The notes: generated from the sequence alone by a model not told the origin. A stretch of DNA of 64,000 nt from Anaeromicropila herbilytica (GCF_016591975.1 NZ_AP024169.1:4537001-4601000), one strand, 5' to 3'; counted from the first letter of the stretch, positions 8,727-18,941 are shown. Program-made: numbers and translations.

Positions 8727-11054
8727 TTACATCCCCTGATAATATAATGCAATATTCTTACCTAAAGTATCATTTGCTTGTTTTTTCAATTCAGTAATAA
8801 AAGCAAATGAAGCTATAATAAAGTTATTAGATTTAAATTTAGTATTCATAGATTTGACCTGTATATTTTCTATACAATGTCCATGTAATTTTTTATTATT
8901 ATCAATAAATGCTTCTACCTTAATTCCATATAATTGTAAATATTTGCACACCTTACGACCTACTTCTCCTGCACCAATTATTACAATTTCACTCACATTG
9001 GCATCAGATATCTTTTTAATAATTTTTAATATACTTTTTTCATAATTAGATTCTGAATTTTCAACAATTTTATTAAAATAATATAAAGGATCTGCTTGTA
9101 CTATAAGCCCTTCTAACCATAATACATCTCTTGGTGAAACAGATGAACAAAAATATTCTATGCCCTTATCTTTAATAAGTTTTAAATGTTCATCCCTACA
9201 TATCTGCTTGAAAGATTCTGCTCCATAATTCTCCTCATGATTTAATTTTGATAAAAGTAATGCTTCTGCCAAAGTTGGTGAATTGAGCATTCTACATATA
9301 ATCTTTGTTAACTCTCTTTTATTTAGGCTTTTTAAATATTTCTTTTTTGACAAAACTTCTAAATATATTTTTTGATAGGCTAATATACCTTGTTGACACA
9401 AATCAACAAATAAAAATTGCTTTTCTGCAATGGAGTCAATTTCTTTTGTAATCGGTTTTACTTTATTATCCTCTTTTACATATCCAACTGTTGTACCTTC
9501 ATCACACATCATTAGTTGTTCTAGAATAAAAGGATATAACTTAATTAAACTTATTAGATCATCATTTTCACCGCATGTACCAGCATATCCTCTTAAATCT
9601 ATATTTTTCATTACTGTTTCTACAGAATTTTTAGATGCAAATATTAACATATTAATATTATTACTAGATATATTATATTTTCCTAATAATTGCTCAATAC
9701 CACACTGTATTGTACCTTTGAATCCCAAATCAATAGTGATACATTCTTTATGTAAACCAACATCCTTTAAATAATTAAAAGCTAAGTCTGCATGATCTTT
9801 AACTTTACTATTAATACTAGAACTAACTTTGTCACTTAACAAATACTCCTCTAAAGCATTTCCAATAGTAGATGAATTCATATCTATTCCACGTGATTCT
9901 CGCACTTCTAAATCTGAATATTCAATAAATTCATTCATTAATTCCTCTATATTTAATAATTGAAATACGTCTTTTATTTTTATGTATCTTATATTAAGAA
10001 TTTCTTTTATACGTTCTTTATCAATATGTTGTATAGACGGTAATAATAACGCCTTTCTAGAAACATAAGTAGGTTTAATATTATATTTTGTATTTCTAGC
10101 CTTTTGTGCCTGATCTAACAACTTGCTGAGTATTTTACCTTCTCTCATTAAAGGATATATATTCAATATATTGTTTTCATCTGCTGTGTCCAAAACCCAC
10201 TCTGTGGCAGCTGAAAGTAACGGTCCCATAACACAGGCTCCAATATCAAACCATTTTCTCTCTTCCTCACTATATTTAAGATCCATAGATAATAAATATT
10301 TTCTTAATGAATAAATTTCTGGAACTAAATCTCCATATTTTAATTCTTCCATCTGCATTTCTAATGTATCATCACAGCTAATTACATCATAATATATCGT
10401 ATGAATACCATACGAATGTGCTGATATTATATCACTTGTATAATTATCGCCAATATGAATCACCTGATTTGCATCTGCTTTATATTTATCTAAAACTATA
10501 TTATATAATTCTCCACTTCGTTTTGATTTTAAATAGTCACAGGAGACAATAATATCATCAATTAACTGAATATCAAAATTATTTTCAACTAATATTTCTG
10601 TTATCTGTTGTTTATTTAGATACATGTCAGAAGTAAAAATTATTTTTTTATTTACACTATGCAAATAACTAATTAGTTCTGCCATTAATGAATTTAAATA
10701 GCATACGTGTTTTTCAACTTCAATTTCAATCTCCACCATTCTGTCAATGGAGGAAATAATTTTAGGCATACAATTATATATTTCTTTTAATGTTACTTCC
10801 GTATCCATATTCAGTATTTTTTTATTATATCTAGCGCTTTTTTCAGCTTCTATTCTAATATTTTTAAATGCTTCATCTGAAATATACTCATTTAATATTC
10901 TTAATTTTCTTGCATGGTCAGCTATAATAAGAAAAGCATCTGATGGTTTCTTAACTGTACGAAATAAAACTGTGTCAAATATATCAAAACTCACAATTTC
11001 TATCGACCCTATACTATTAATTTGTTTTTTTAAACTGTCCAAACTATATCTCAT
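8727..11054 (-). CDS. HAD-superfamily protein with C-terminal Rossmann module
   Basis: A 775-residue protein. Residues about 15-240 form a HAD hydrolase-like domain: motif I SFDIFDTVLF (Asp24, Asp27), motif II IIFTSDMYLN, and motif III/IV HIGDNYTSDIISAH. The middle (about 250-690) is helical and unrecognised. The C-terminus (EIVIIGAGEVGRKVCKYL, then VEAFIDNNK) is the Rossmann module shared with its neighbours. Proteins of this layout (COG5610-like predicted HAD hydrolases) occur in capsule and glycan clusters. I prefer the ATG at 11054; an in-frame TTG at 11075 overlaps the AAAGG ribosome site. Substrate unknown. Confidence 0.75.
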   Translation of the reverse strand: MRYSLDSLKKQINSIGSIEIVSFDIFDTVLFRTVKKPSDAFLIIADHARKLRILNEYISDEAFKNIRIEAEKSARYNKKILNMDTEVTLKEIYNCMPKIISSIDRMVEIEIEVEKHVCYLNSLMAELISYLHSVNKKIIFTSDMYLNKQQITEILVENNFDIQLIDDIIVSCDYLKSKRSGELYNIVLDKYKADANQVIHIGDNYTSDIISAHSYGIHTIYYDVISCDDTLEMQMEELKYGDLVPEIYSLRKYLLSMDLKYSEEERKWFDIGACVMGPLLSAATEWVLDTADENNILNIYPLMREGKILSKLLDQAQKARNTKYNIKPTYVSRKALLLPSIQHIDKERIKEILNIRYIKIKDVFQLLNIEELMNEFIEYSDLEVRESRGIDMNSSTIGNALEEYLLSDKVSSSINSKVKDHADLAFNYLKDVGLHKECITIDLGFKGTIQCGIEQLLGKYNISSNNINMLIFASKNSVETVMKNIDLRGYAGTCGENDDLISLIKLYPFILEQLMMCDEGTTVGYVKEDNKVKPITKEIDSIAEKQFLFVDLCQQGILAYQKIYLEVLSKKKYLKSLNKRELTKIICRMLNSPTLAEALLLSKLNHEENYGAESFKQICRDEHLKLIKDKGIEYFCSSVSPRDVLWLEGLIVQADPLYYFNKIVENSESNYEKSILKIIKKISDANVSEIVIIGAGEVGRKVCKYLQLYGIKVEAFIDNNKKLHGHCIENIQVKSMNTKFKSNNFIIASFAFITELKKQANDTLGKNIALYYQGM

Positions 11055-11190
11055 TTTAATGCCCACACCTTTCAATTACTATTGAACTATTCAGAAATTT
11101 AATAGTTCAAAATTAGTAAAGATAAAAATTATTTAGTTCACACTTACACCTCTATATTTAATTTTCAATACATAAAATATAAGTGTATCC

Positions 11191-12726
11191 CTATATTAGG
11201 TCAGCATATTGTAATCCGTCCCATATTACTTCTGGACTACAAATATCTTCATTAACTAACTGATCATACATTTCTTTATATTTTAGACTTCCAATTACAA
11301 CTGCAATTTCTTGAGTATTTTCTTCTTTTAACACATTTGGGCTATCAATCTTTATGCCATCCATTTCAGTTCCCCATCTAGTTTTATTATTGTCAATATA
11401 ATAAGCAGGTTCTATATGAAATGTTTTGCATATCTTTATCGCAGAAAATCCTGTACCAAAAACTACAACTTTTTTAGTTTTTATTGCTGTTAAAAAATTA
11501 ATAAAATTATCTAATTCTTTATTCACATCTTCATCTATAAACTCTGTGTGCAAACTACTATTAATGTCTTCATAAATAAGATATGACTTTCCTACCAATT
11601 CACACAAAGGATCAATTCTATCAAATATATCATTTTCGTATGATGGGAAAATAATAAATGATTTTTCTAGATTCAATTTTTCTATATCATTATTGAATAG
11701 AATTCCATCAACTTTTAAGCCGTGTAAAGCTAATAATCGAACAACCTTTTTTGAAGTTTTCGTTTGATCATAAACATAGATTTTTTTGTTTTCTTTACGT
11801 CTTTTATCCCATGCAATATCAGCCAATACCTGTACACCTTTTGAAATCCAATATTCTGGGAAATAATTTGTAAGTCCAAATAGATCACATTTACTACATA
11901 ATTCTATACTATCTCTTCCCTTACATATCATAGAATCTCTGAATTCACTATATTCATTTGATTCCCATAGCTCTTGTATAGATATTTTACTAAGATCACC
12001 AATAGTTGTCTTACCTAATGCGTCTTGACAGCACTTACTTACCTTCCCATCAGGTCTTATAATCATCTGCATAAATGGTAATATACATCCAGAACTGAAT
12101 CTAAGATTACTAACATCTCTGTTAGGTGCGGTACCACCTCTGCTTGAAAGTATCTGTGTTTTTTTTCTAACTAGTACTGCAGTTTTACAATTACATATAT
12201 CACCCTTATGATTATTTACAATAGCTTCTACATTTGGAAGTAATGTTAAATCATCACTATAATTATCAATAACCAAATAATCTAGATATTTTATGATTTT
12301 ATTATACTTTTCTTCATCTAATATCAGTCCGTTCGTGTAGAGTATATGTGTTGCATTTGGTAGTTTCTTATATGCATACTCTAAGAATTCATAAATTCTA
12401 ACATCTATTAAAGGTTCATTATTCGAAAAGAGACTTAAATGTCCATCATACTGCTGCTCTTCTAATTGATTAATTAGATTATAAAATAACTCTGAATCCA
12501 TCTTTCTATATTCGCGAGTATCATCATTTCTATTTACTGGGCAGAAACTACAATCATTATTACATCTATTTATGGTTTCTATTTCTATCGTATTTATTTT
12601 AGGTCTTTCATCTTTATATTCTGCAATAATTCTATCAATAAAAATGCTACTGTTTCTGTCTTGTCTTAGTAGATTTGAGATACTTACATCTTTATCTTTA
12701 TATGATGGATATTTTACAATAATCAT
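11191..12726 (-). CDS. radical SAM/SPASM protein with C-terminal Rossmann module
   Basis: A 511-residue enzyme. The radical SAM cluster is CNNDCSFC (Cys55, Cys59, Cys62), followed by a TIM-barrel region and a SPASM-like cysteine set (SKCCQD, then CSKCDLFGL) expected to bind an auxiliary iron-sulfur cluster. The C-terminus (KVVVFGTGFSAIKICK, YYIDNNKTRWG) repeats the neighbouring Rossmann module. Such enzymes modify sugars or peptides by radical chemistry. Its place in the flagellin glycosylation island suggests modification of a nucleotide sugar or the attached glycan; that is inference. The ATG at 12726 has GAAAGG upstream; the in-frame TTG at 12744 lies before that site. Confidence 0.82.
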   Translation of the reverse strand: MIIVKYPSYKDKDVSISNLLRQDRNSSIFIDRIIAEYKDERPKINTIEIETINRCNNDCSFCPVNRNDDTREYRKMDSELFYNLINQLEEQQYDGHLSLFSNNEPLIDVRIYEFLEYAYKKLPNATHILYTNGLILDEEKYNKIIKYLDYLVIDNYSDDLTLLPNVEAIVNNHKGDICNCKTAVLVRKKTQILSSRGGTAPNRDVSNLRFSSGCILPFMQMIIRPDGKVSKCCQDALGKTTIGDLSKISIQELWESNEYSEFRDSMICKGRDSIELCSKCDLFGLTNYFPEYWISKGVQVLADIAWDKRRKENKKIYVYDQTKTSKKVVRLLALHGLKVDGILFNNDIEKLNLEKSFIIFPSYENDIFDRIDPLCELVGKSYLIYEDINSSLHTEFIDEDVNKELDNFINFLTAIKTKKVVVFGTGFSAIKICKTFHIEPAYYIDNNKTRWGTEMDGIKIDSPNVLKEENTQEIAVVIGSLKYKEMYDQLVNEDICSPEVIWDGLQYADLI

Positions 12727-12784
12727 TATTTTCGTACCTTTCAATGTTTTATATTTTTAATTACGTATTCCTTCATTTATATAA

Positions 12785-13816
12785 TTAAGAAATTTTAAAA
12801 TAGTTCAAAATTTCAATTTCTCCAATACTTTTCAAATATTCTCTAGATGGTTTAGCACCAGCTTGCGTACATATAAATATATAATCGTGATCTATATTTG
12901 AGATTTCCTCTTTATCTATAATCGGAAGATCATTTAATTTTTCACCCACTTTATATGGATCTATATATGCGACACATATAGAGTTAGGCAAGTAAACCTT
13001 TAATAGTTCTAACGCTTCACTTCCAGAAATATCGGCTCCCCATATCATATATCTTTTTATTTCAGTGATATCTTCTAATTTTCCTGATAGATATTCAAGC
13101 TTCATCTTCATGATTTCTGCTGTTGCAATTTTTCTCGAATCAGTCCATGATTTAGAATCCTCTCTTGCTCTATAATCAAGAAGATTTTCTTCAATTTTTG
13201 CTACACCTAACCCATACGCTGCAATTCTAAAATACAATTCCATATCTTCAATTTTATACTCTCTGTATAACCCAACAATATCAAATACTTCTCTTCTTAA
13301 CATTATTGTGGGATGGATAAACTTTTGAGCTTCATTAATAGATAGCAGTACATTATCTTTGTCTATTTTCTCCATGCTTCTTTTATGCATACTCGCATAC
13401 CTTTTTCTCGCAGCTTCCGATATATTCTCTTCATATATCATATTGAAATTAGTACCTAATAAATAAATATCTGGATTTTGATTCATATATGATACTTGCT
13501 TTTCAAAACGGTCTGTTGCTGATATATCGTCTGAATCCATTCTTGCAATGTATTCTCCATGAGCTAGTTTTATTCCATCATTAAGCGAAGAAGTAAGTCC
13601 CATGTTTTTCCTTGATATAACTAATATTCTATTATCTTTTTTTGCGTATTCCATGATAATTTTTAAAGTATTATCTGTTGAGCCATCATCGATTATTATA
13701 AATTCCAGATTCTTATAAGTCTGATTTAAGATACTCTCAATTGCTTCTCTAATATACTTCTCAGTATTGAAAGCTGGCATTATTACTGATACTAATTTAT
13801 CTTTAAAAGTAAACAC
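12785..13816 (-). CDS. family 2 glycosyltransferase with C-terminal Rossmann module
   Basis: A 343-residue GT-A enzyme: VSVIMPAFNTEKYIREAI, IIIDDGSTDNT, the metal motif RMDSDD near residue 93, then an acceptor region (about 140-235). From about residue 245 a short Rossmann-like tail (KRYMIWGADISGSEALELL, VAYIDPYKVGEKL) resembles those of the next three proteins. It starts with GTG, with GGAGGAATATAATA directly upstream, and no better start is seen. It probably extends the flagellin or surface glycan. Confidence 0.88.
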   Translation of the reverse strand: MFTFKDKLVSVIMPAFNTEKYIREAIESILNQTYKNLEFIIIDDGSTDNTLKIIMEYAKKDNRILVISRKNMGLTSSLNDGIKLAHGEYIARMDSDDISATDRFEKQVSYMNQNPDIYLLGTNFNMIYEENISEAARKRYASMHKRSMEKIDKDNVLLSINEAQKFIHPTIMLRREVFDIVGLYREYKIEDMELYFRIAAYGLGVAKIEENLLDYRAREDSKSWTDSRKIATAEIMKMKLEYLSGKLEDITEIKRYMIWGADISGSEALELLKVYLPNSICVAYIDPYKVGEKLNDLPIIDKEEISNIDHDYIFICTQAGAKPSREYLKSIGEIEILNYFKIS

Positions 13817-14120
13817 TATTATATTCCTCCAAATATGCTATTCATCATTTAATCACTTTAAAAAGGGATTAATTTCTTACCATTCATAGTTCAATTTTTC
13901 GTATATTATTCTTTTTCAAAATATAATTAATAATATTTTTCAATTCATTATAACATATATCGACAATTAATTGGAAATACTTAATATTTCTTCACTATTT
14001 TACCTTTTCTTATTCTTTTTTATTTATAAAAAAACGAGTGAATTCAAATGAACCCACTCATCTCTGGTACTATAAATATACATACATACATATATATACA
14101 TTATATTATTTAAATATTTT
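13817..14120. other. 304-base intergenic region
   Basis: AT-rich; holds the terminator of the upstream Maf gene at 14029-14060 and the GTG-associated ribosome site at its lower end. Nothing else seen. Confidence 0.5.
14029..14060 (-). terminator. terminator after the second Maf gene
   Basis: On the minus strand GAGTGGGTT and AATTCACTC form an imperfect stem (five outer pairs clear), followed by CG and seven T residues. It lies about 60 bases after the stop of the gene at 14121. Confidence 0.55.
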
Positions 14121-15812
14121 CTAACTAATCTTGTTTAACACATCCATTAGCCTATTATTCATCATCCCTTTTATTAATGCCCCACCTTCTGTCGCATTAA
14201 TTATTTCAACATCCCTTATTCCATCAATTCTATTCTCGATCCAACGGCGATATATATCTAAACTTTTACTAGTATACACCATCTTTCCATGAATATCCTT
14301 AACTTCTCGTAGTCCATCTGTTTCTGTTAACTCTCGTCTTGAAGTACCAGATGCATGTACATAATTATTTGGATAAGATAAATCTAACCCCAAGAAAATA
14401 ATTCTTCTACATTGCATGGATATGCCTATATCTAACGCAGTCGTACTTACCGAACCTCCTGTTTGATACAAGCTATATCCTCGTTCTTTTGCATGCTCTT
14501 CTGCTAATGGATAATCATGTTGTAATACAATGTATTTTTTACCCTTATAATTTTTTGCAAAACCATAGTATGCTGTTGATAGATATATCATAGGAATTTC
14601 ATTATTCTCTAAACCACTAATTTGTCCATATACACGAGCATTAGCGTCTGTTACAATAACATAATCCGGTTTAATACCGGCATTCATTAATTTGTGATAT
14701 ACCGTTCCTGTAGCTAATATAATTCCATTACTCCCAACCTTTGATAGAAGATTATAATTGATATCAAGGGATGGACCTGCTGCAACTATATAAAGATCTT
14801 TTCCTTGCCACTCTTTCCTTAATTCATCTATACATGCGTCATAATTTAGAATGTTGTTTCTAAAGTTGCCATTTAACAAAGGTAATTGATTCTTTATTGA
14901 ATAATACTGTAAAAAATAATCCTCAAAACGTTCTTTCATATCTTCTTGCCTAATATTCCGTAAAGAAGGTGCATGAATTAATAATTCTGTCTGACTGGTC
15001 ATCATTTTAATTCCATTTTTTATTCGATTAAATCGAGGATCGTAGACCAGATTAAAGTTATCATTCGCAAGCAAATTAGTTAAGTCAACAAAATAAAATG
15101 CTAACTTAATAATATTCAAATCGCTTTCATAAACAGTTACAGATACCATAGAATCCAGTTCATACAATTCTTTTATATGATATCCAAGGCCTAATCCATA
15201 TATGAGATAATTGTCCTTTTCCTCCTTATACCAATCTCTCGCTAGCATGGCAGCTTCTTCAGTAACCATATGATTACTATGAAAATAATACTTTTTACCT
15301 TCAGTTGCAATTGCAAGCGTATATAGACCTGAAGTTGTTAATTCTATATCATAATCTTGGTTAAATATAGTCATAAGATCAGTTGATTTTCTTAACATAT
15401 CAGCTAATACTTTATCTTTTTTATCTAACACTTCGATATTCCTATTAAATAAATCTTGGTTGAAATCAATCTCTTCTTTACCCAGAATAAACTCCTGAAT
15501 ATTTACTAATAAGGAAGTAATTTTAAGCTCATATAAGTCTGCCAATAATATATAATCTTTATTTTCCTGTGCCGCTAATAATTCTGATAATATGTTCAAT
15601 ATATAATTAATTGATATAATTTCCGAGTTGCAATTAAAGTATTCCTTATTCTCTTCTAGCTTTGCTATATAATTCTCCATATTACCCAAAAAAACAGTTA
15701 CTTTTCTTAGTGCTAGATCAAAATTTTGTATACGGAAATTATATACTATTTTACTTGACATATCCAATAACTTTTTATTATCTTCATATATACTATTGAT
15801 ATTATCCTTCAT
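14121..15812 (-). CDS. Maf-type flagellin glycosyltransferase (DUF115/MptE-like)
   Basis: A 563-residue motility-associated factor. Maf proteins transfer nonulosonic acids such as pseudaminic or legionaminic acid to Ser/Thr of flagellin in the cytoplasm. The core is at about residues 330-500: LYIVAAGPSLDINYNLL, VTDANARVYGQI, the small-residue loop YQTGGSVSTTALDIG, IIFLGLDLSYPNN, and the closing NATEGGALIKG. The N-terminal ~110 residues are homologous by eye to the separate helical protein at 22409 (shared KDxILLADxxxxxIT). The ribosome site is weak (AAAGG 13 bases away). Paired in the island with a second Maf at 20286. Confidence 0.88.
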   Translation of the reverse strand: MKDNINSIYEDNKKLLDMSSKIVYNFRIQNFDLALRKVTVFLGNMENYIAKLEENKEYFNCNSEIISINYILNILSELLAAQENKDYILLADLYELKITSLLVNIQEFILGKEEIDFNQDLFNRNIEVLDKKDKVLADMLRKSTDLMTIFNQDYDIELTTSGLYTLAIATEGKKYYFHSNHMVTEEAAMLARDWYKEEKDNYLIYGLGLGYHIKELYELDSMVSVTVYESDLNIIKLAFYFVDLTNLLANDNFNLVYDPRFNRIKNGIKMMTSQTELLIHAPSLRNIRQEDMKERFEDYFLQYYSIKNQLPLLNGNFRNNILNYDACIDELRKEWQGKDLYIVAAGPSLDINYNLLSKVGSNGIILATGTVYHKLMNAGIKPDYVIVTDANARVYGQISGLENNEIPMIYLSTAYYGFAKNYKGKKYIVLQHDYPLAEEHAKERGYSLYQTGGSVSTTALDIGISMQCRRIIFLGLDLSYPNNYVHASGTSRRELTETDGLREVKDIHGKMVYTSKSLDIYRRWIENRIDGIRDVEIINATEGGALIKGMMNNRLMDVLNKIS

Positions 15813-15859
15813 CGAATATACATACCTTTCTATTCTTATGTTATTTATTTATATTTAGG

Positions 15860-16060
15860 AACAAAGAGTTTGCAATGCAAACTCTCGCGCCAAGCGCGGT
15901 CGCACCAGCGGCATCTTCCTTTCGCGCTTGTGTGCATCCTGCATGGAGTGCTTTTTAAATTCGTAGGAAATTCGAAGAAGTTTCCTATGAATTTAAAAAG
16001 CACAATGCTGAAAGTTAAGAGTTTTCAACATTGCGCTCTTCTGATGCTTACTAACATTAA
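15860..16060. repeat. structured intergenic element with a 23-base-pair hairpin
   Basis: A locally GC-richer insert. Seen: a palindrome GAGTTTGCAATGCAAACTC near 15870; a GC-rich stretch 15883-15946; a hairpin with 23-base arms and one mismatch (15948-15970 and 15981-16003) around a 10-base loop; and an imperfect hairpin AATGCTGAAA...TTTTCAACATT ending near 16032. It lies between two minus-strand genes and lacks a terminator T-run. Possibly a degenerate mobile element. Confidence 0.6.
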
Positions 16061-16072
16061 ATAGGCATTTAT

Positions 16073-17311
16073 TTATTTACTGCTTATTTTACTTAGTTTC
16101 ACAATTCTAGCTACCTGTTCATACACTCTTTTACTAGATCTATCATCTATATGCTTAAACATCTTATTACGTAAGATATGCCTCTTCTCAATATTTTTAT
16201 CTACCACACGTGCATCTAATATTTCTTTCATTAACTCTTCCATTGTATACACCTTCTTACCAGGCGTATATTCCTCATAATCAAAATAAAATTCTCTTGT
16301 ATTCTTTAAGAACGTGGAGTAATCATATGGAAATAATATTATCGGTCTATCACACATCAAATAATCAAAGAAAACAGATGAATAATCTGATACTAATACA
16401 TCAACTTCATGGAATAGTCCATAAACATCTACATCAGCACTGATATCATAAATATTACTATATTGAAGTTCTCCAAATTGGGTTTTTAACTTTGATTTTG
16501 GATGTAACTTCGTATAAAATACGATATTATTATCACATAAATAGTTGTTAAAGGCATTCAAATCCATAATACTAAAAAATTCTTGTTCCGTTGGACGAAA
16601 TGTTGGCATATATAAAACATTATATTTGCCTTCTTTTCTTTGTTCTTTCATATATTGAAGAGCTATTTCTTCTGTATCGTTATAAATATTTTTAAAATCA
16701 CTTTCAAACATGATATCATTTCTTGGATATCCGCAAGTCAGAATCTGCTTATCTGTCGTCTGAAAAGCTGAAGCAAATATATCCGCCATCATCTTTGACG
16801 TAGCTAATATATAATGATTCGGTTTCTCATCTGACATTCTTCTCAAATATGTCTTGAATCTCTCCCATTTATTTTTCGGGTGTCTAACCGTATCAAATAT
16901 ATTATCATAATTTATTTTTTTAAGTCCAACACCATGCCATAGGTTAATTTTTTTAGCTCCACCAGATAACCAAAATGAAATATCTTTTGAATAATTATCA
17001 AATATATATACTTTGGCACGCAAGCAATAAAAGATGCCGTAAAAGGACTTTGCATCATATGCTTCATATCCTTTATTATTTAAAAAATCCACTATTTTTT
17101 TATCTCTACTTATCCAGATAGCTCGAACATTATCCTTTTGATATTGATTTAAATATAAGAATAAATATTTTGGGTTACCAGAGAAGCTTTTACCAAAACT
17201 AGAGCCAAGTAGCCATATACTTTTATTTCTAGGAGTAAGAAATGAAAACCAATAAAGTGGAATCATCAAAGCTTGAAGCCAATATTTTATATCCGTTATC
17301 AGTTTATTCAT
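16073..17311 (-). CDS. CDP-glycerol glycerophosphotransferase family protein (TagB/TagF-like)
   Basis: A 412-residue member of the Glyphos_transf family, which moves glycerol-phosphate (or ribitol-phosphate) from the CDP donor to a glycan or polyol chain at the inner membrane face. Seen: a hydrophobic N-terminal stretch (about 10-30), NLWHGVGLKKI, YILATSKMMADI, GYPRND, VLYMPTFRP, FYTKLHPKSK, and the donor-binding LVSDYSSVFFDYLMCDRPI. These match the catalytic half of TagF. I prefer the second ATG (17311), six bases after GGAG; that GGAG lies inside the first ATG option (17323). It may decorate the flagellin glycan or a teichoic-acid-like polymer. Confidence 0.85.
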   Translation of the reverse strand: MNKLITDIKYWLQALMIPLYWFSFLTPRNKSIWLLGSSFGKSFSGNPKYLFLYLNQYQKDNVRAIWISRDKKIVDFLNNKGYEAYDAKSFYGIFYCLRAKVYIFDNYSKDISFWLSGGAKKINLWHGVGLKKINYDNIFDTVRHPKNKWERFKTYLRRMSDEKPNHYILATSKMMADIFASAFQTTDKQILTCGYPRNDIMFESDFKNIYNDTEEIALQYMKEQRKEGKYNVLYMPTFRPTEQEFFSIMDLNAFNNYLCDNNIVFYTKLHPKSKLKTQFGELQYSNIYDISADVDVYGLFHEVDVLVSDYSSVFFDYLMCDRPIILFPYDYSTFLKNTREFYFDYEEYTPGKKVYTMEELMKEILDARVVDKNIEKRHILRNKMFKHIDDRSSKRVYEQVARIVKLSKISSK

Positions 17312-17438
17312 CTTAATCTCCATTCTTATTCTATATTCGTTAATGACTTGTCACAATTAAATTCGACTATTCATTTTCAAGTAGGAATCAAAATGGATAG
17401 TCGAAAATTATATATCTCGAAAGATTATTTCACGTTAT

Positions 17439-18941
17439 TTACCAATTTCTAAGTATCGTCTTTCTTTCAATTGGATCAAGTTTACTAATCTTTTCATCCA
17501 TATAGTACGAATCACTCTTTACATGAGTTGTTGATACTTCTTCAAAGATTGCACCATGTGTAGAAGTAAAGGAATGTTTCTCTCCTCTTAATACAGTTTG
17601 AATATCTCCTGGTTTCATCGTAATTTCTCTACCTTCTAACACAACATCTAAATCTCCATATAACAATTGGAAGGTTTCTTCTTTTACCTTATGCGCATGC
17701 ATTGGATGTTTTTGTCCAGGTAATACAATCAATAACTTTTTGCAATATTCACGATTGATAATACTAATGATAATTGCACCAGTTTGTCTGAAATGTTGCA
17801 TTCCATAATGATGTGATAATTCAACTTCAAAACTATCTCCAAGATAAATTCCTGCTTCATATAGCATACCTTTCGCATCATGAATCACACTACGAACAAG
17901 GCTAATCTCAGTTATCTTTTTCTTTTCATGAACTTCTTCATTTACAGCATAGTCCTTACTAGCAATCATTCCATCATAGAATTCACCACTATTCATTTGC
18001 TTTTCATGACATGGCATTGCAAAAAAGACATCTTCCCTATTAATCTCTTGTCCCTTTTTAATTGCCTTATTTATATATACTCCACGCATTAATGAGTTTA
18101 ATGAATCAATTTCTTCTTGTGATATATACTTATCATCTTCTTTTTTCATTGTACACATTAATCTGGCATTTTCTGCTGCTTGTACCCATTTCTCCGCTTG
18201 TTCTGGATTCATAGAATATGCATTTAATGTGATCTTATCGGTTGGCAATCCAACATGGCGTTCTAAGATTTTAGCACCTTTTGCAACTGCCATCATTGCT
18301 ACACTATTATCATCTGGATCTTCATGACCAGAATATCCAATTGGAACGGTTGGATATCTGCGTTTTAGACGATCAATAAAATCTAACTGTAAATGTTCTG
18401 CAGGAGCTGGATATTCTGCAACACAATGTAAGAATGCGAATTCACAACCTTTATGCGTAAAGAAGTTATATATTTTATCTATATCAGATAATGTTTTTCC
18501 TCCAGTTGAAATAATAAGTGGTTTATTGGTTTTTGCTGCTTCTGCTAATAAAGGCCAATCTAGAGCTGAACAACTTGCAATTTTTATAATATCTATTCCT
18601 TGATCCATACACCACTCTACACCATCCTCATCAAATGGAGTACTCATAGTAACCATTCCTTCTTCACGGACAGCATTAACTAATTGAGTAAATTCATCAA
18701 AACCTAGTCTAGTGCTCATAAATCTTGGAATATGATTTACATCTTTTCTTTGTTTATAGTCAGGATGAACAAAAGTATCCAAGTTACGATATTGTAATTT
18801 TACCGCGCCTTTTACGTTATGTTTTCTCGCAATTTTACTCATAGCATGTATGATATCAATCCCATGCTCCACGCTTCCTTGATGACTATTCGCCATCTCA
18901 AAAATATATAACTGGTCAAAAATACTTTTTGTTTGCTTCAT
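17439..18941 (-). CDS. NeuB-family nonulosonate synthase fused to a cupin domain
   Basis: A 500-residue protein. Residues about 1-280 are a NeuB-type TIM barrel (IFEMANSHQG, KLQYRNLDTF, STPFDEDGVEW, IKIASC, LIISTGGKT, FLHCVAEYPAP, IGYSGHE, KILERHV) that condenses phosphoenolpyruvate with a six-carbon amino sugar to make sialic-acid-like nine-carbon sugars. A SAF-like region (about 280-345) follows, then a C-terminal cupin (about 370-480; LPGQKHPMHAHKVKEETF and GDLDVVLEG). The cupin is not part of ordinary NeuB, LegI or PseI. AGGAGGAATATTTT precedes the ATG. It is adjacent to the CMP-sugar synthetase and the Maf genes, which fits activated sugar supply for flagellin. Confidence 0.85.
   Translation of the reverse strand: MKQTKSIFDQLYIFEMANSHQGSVEHGIDIIHAMSKIARKHNVKGAVKLQYRNLDTFVHPDYKQRKDVNHIPRFMSTRLGFDEFTQLVNAVREEGMVTMSTPFDEDGVEWCMDQGIDIIKIASCSALDWPLLAEAAKTNKPLIISTGGKTLSDIDKIYNFFTHKGCEFAFLHCVAEYPAPAEHLQLDFIDRLKRRYPTVPIGYSGHEDPDDNSVAMMAVAKGAKILERHVGLPTDKITLNAYSMNPEQAEKWVQAAENARLMCTMKKEDDKYISQEEIDSLNSLMRGVYINKAIKKGQEINREDVFFAMPCHEKQMNSGEFYDGMIASKDYAVNEEVHEKKKITEISLVRSVIHDAKGMLYEAGIYLGDSFEVELSHHYGMQHFRQTGAIIISIINREYCKKLLIVLPGQKHPMHAHKVKEETFQLLYGDLDVVLEGREITMKPGDIQTVLRGEKHSFTSTHGAIFEEVSTTHVKSDSYYMDEKISKLDPIERKTILRNW

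Noticed and set aside
15870..16064. 64-codon plus-strand frame through the hairpin element
   Set aside because: No ribosome site; the frame is a by-product of the palindromic sequence.
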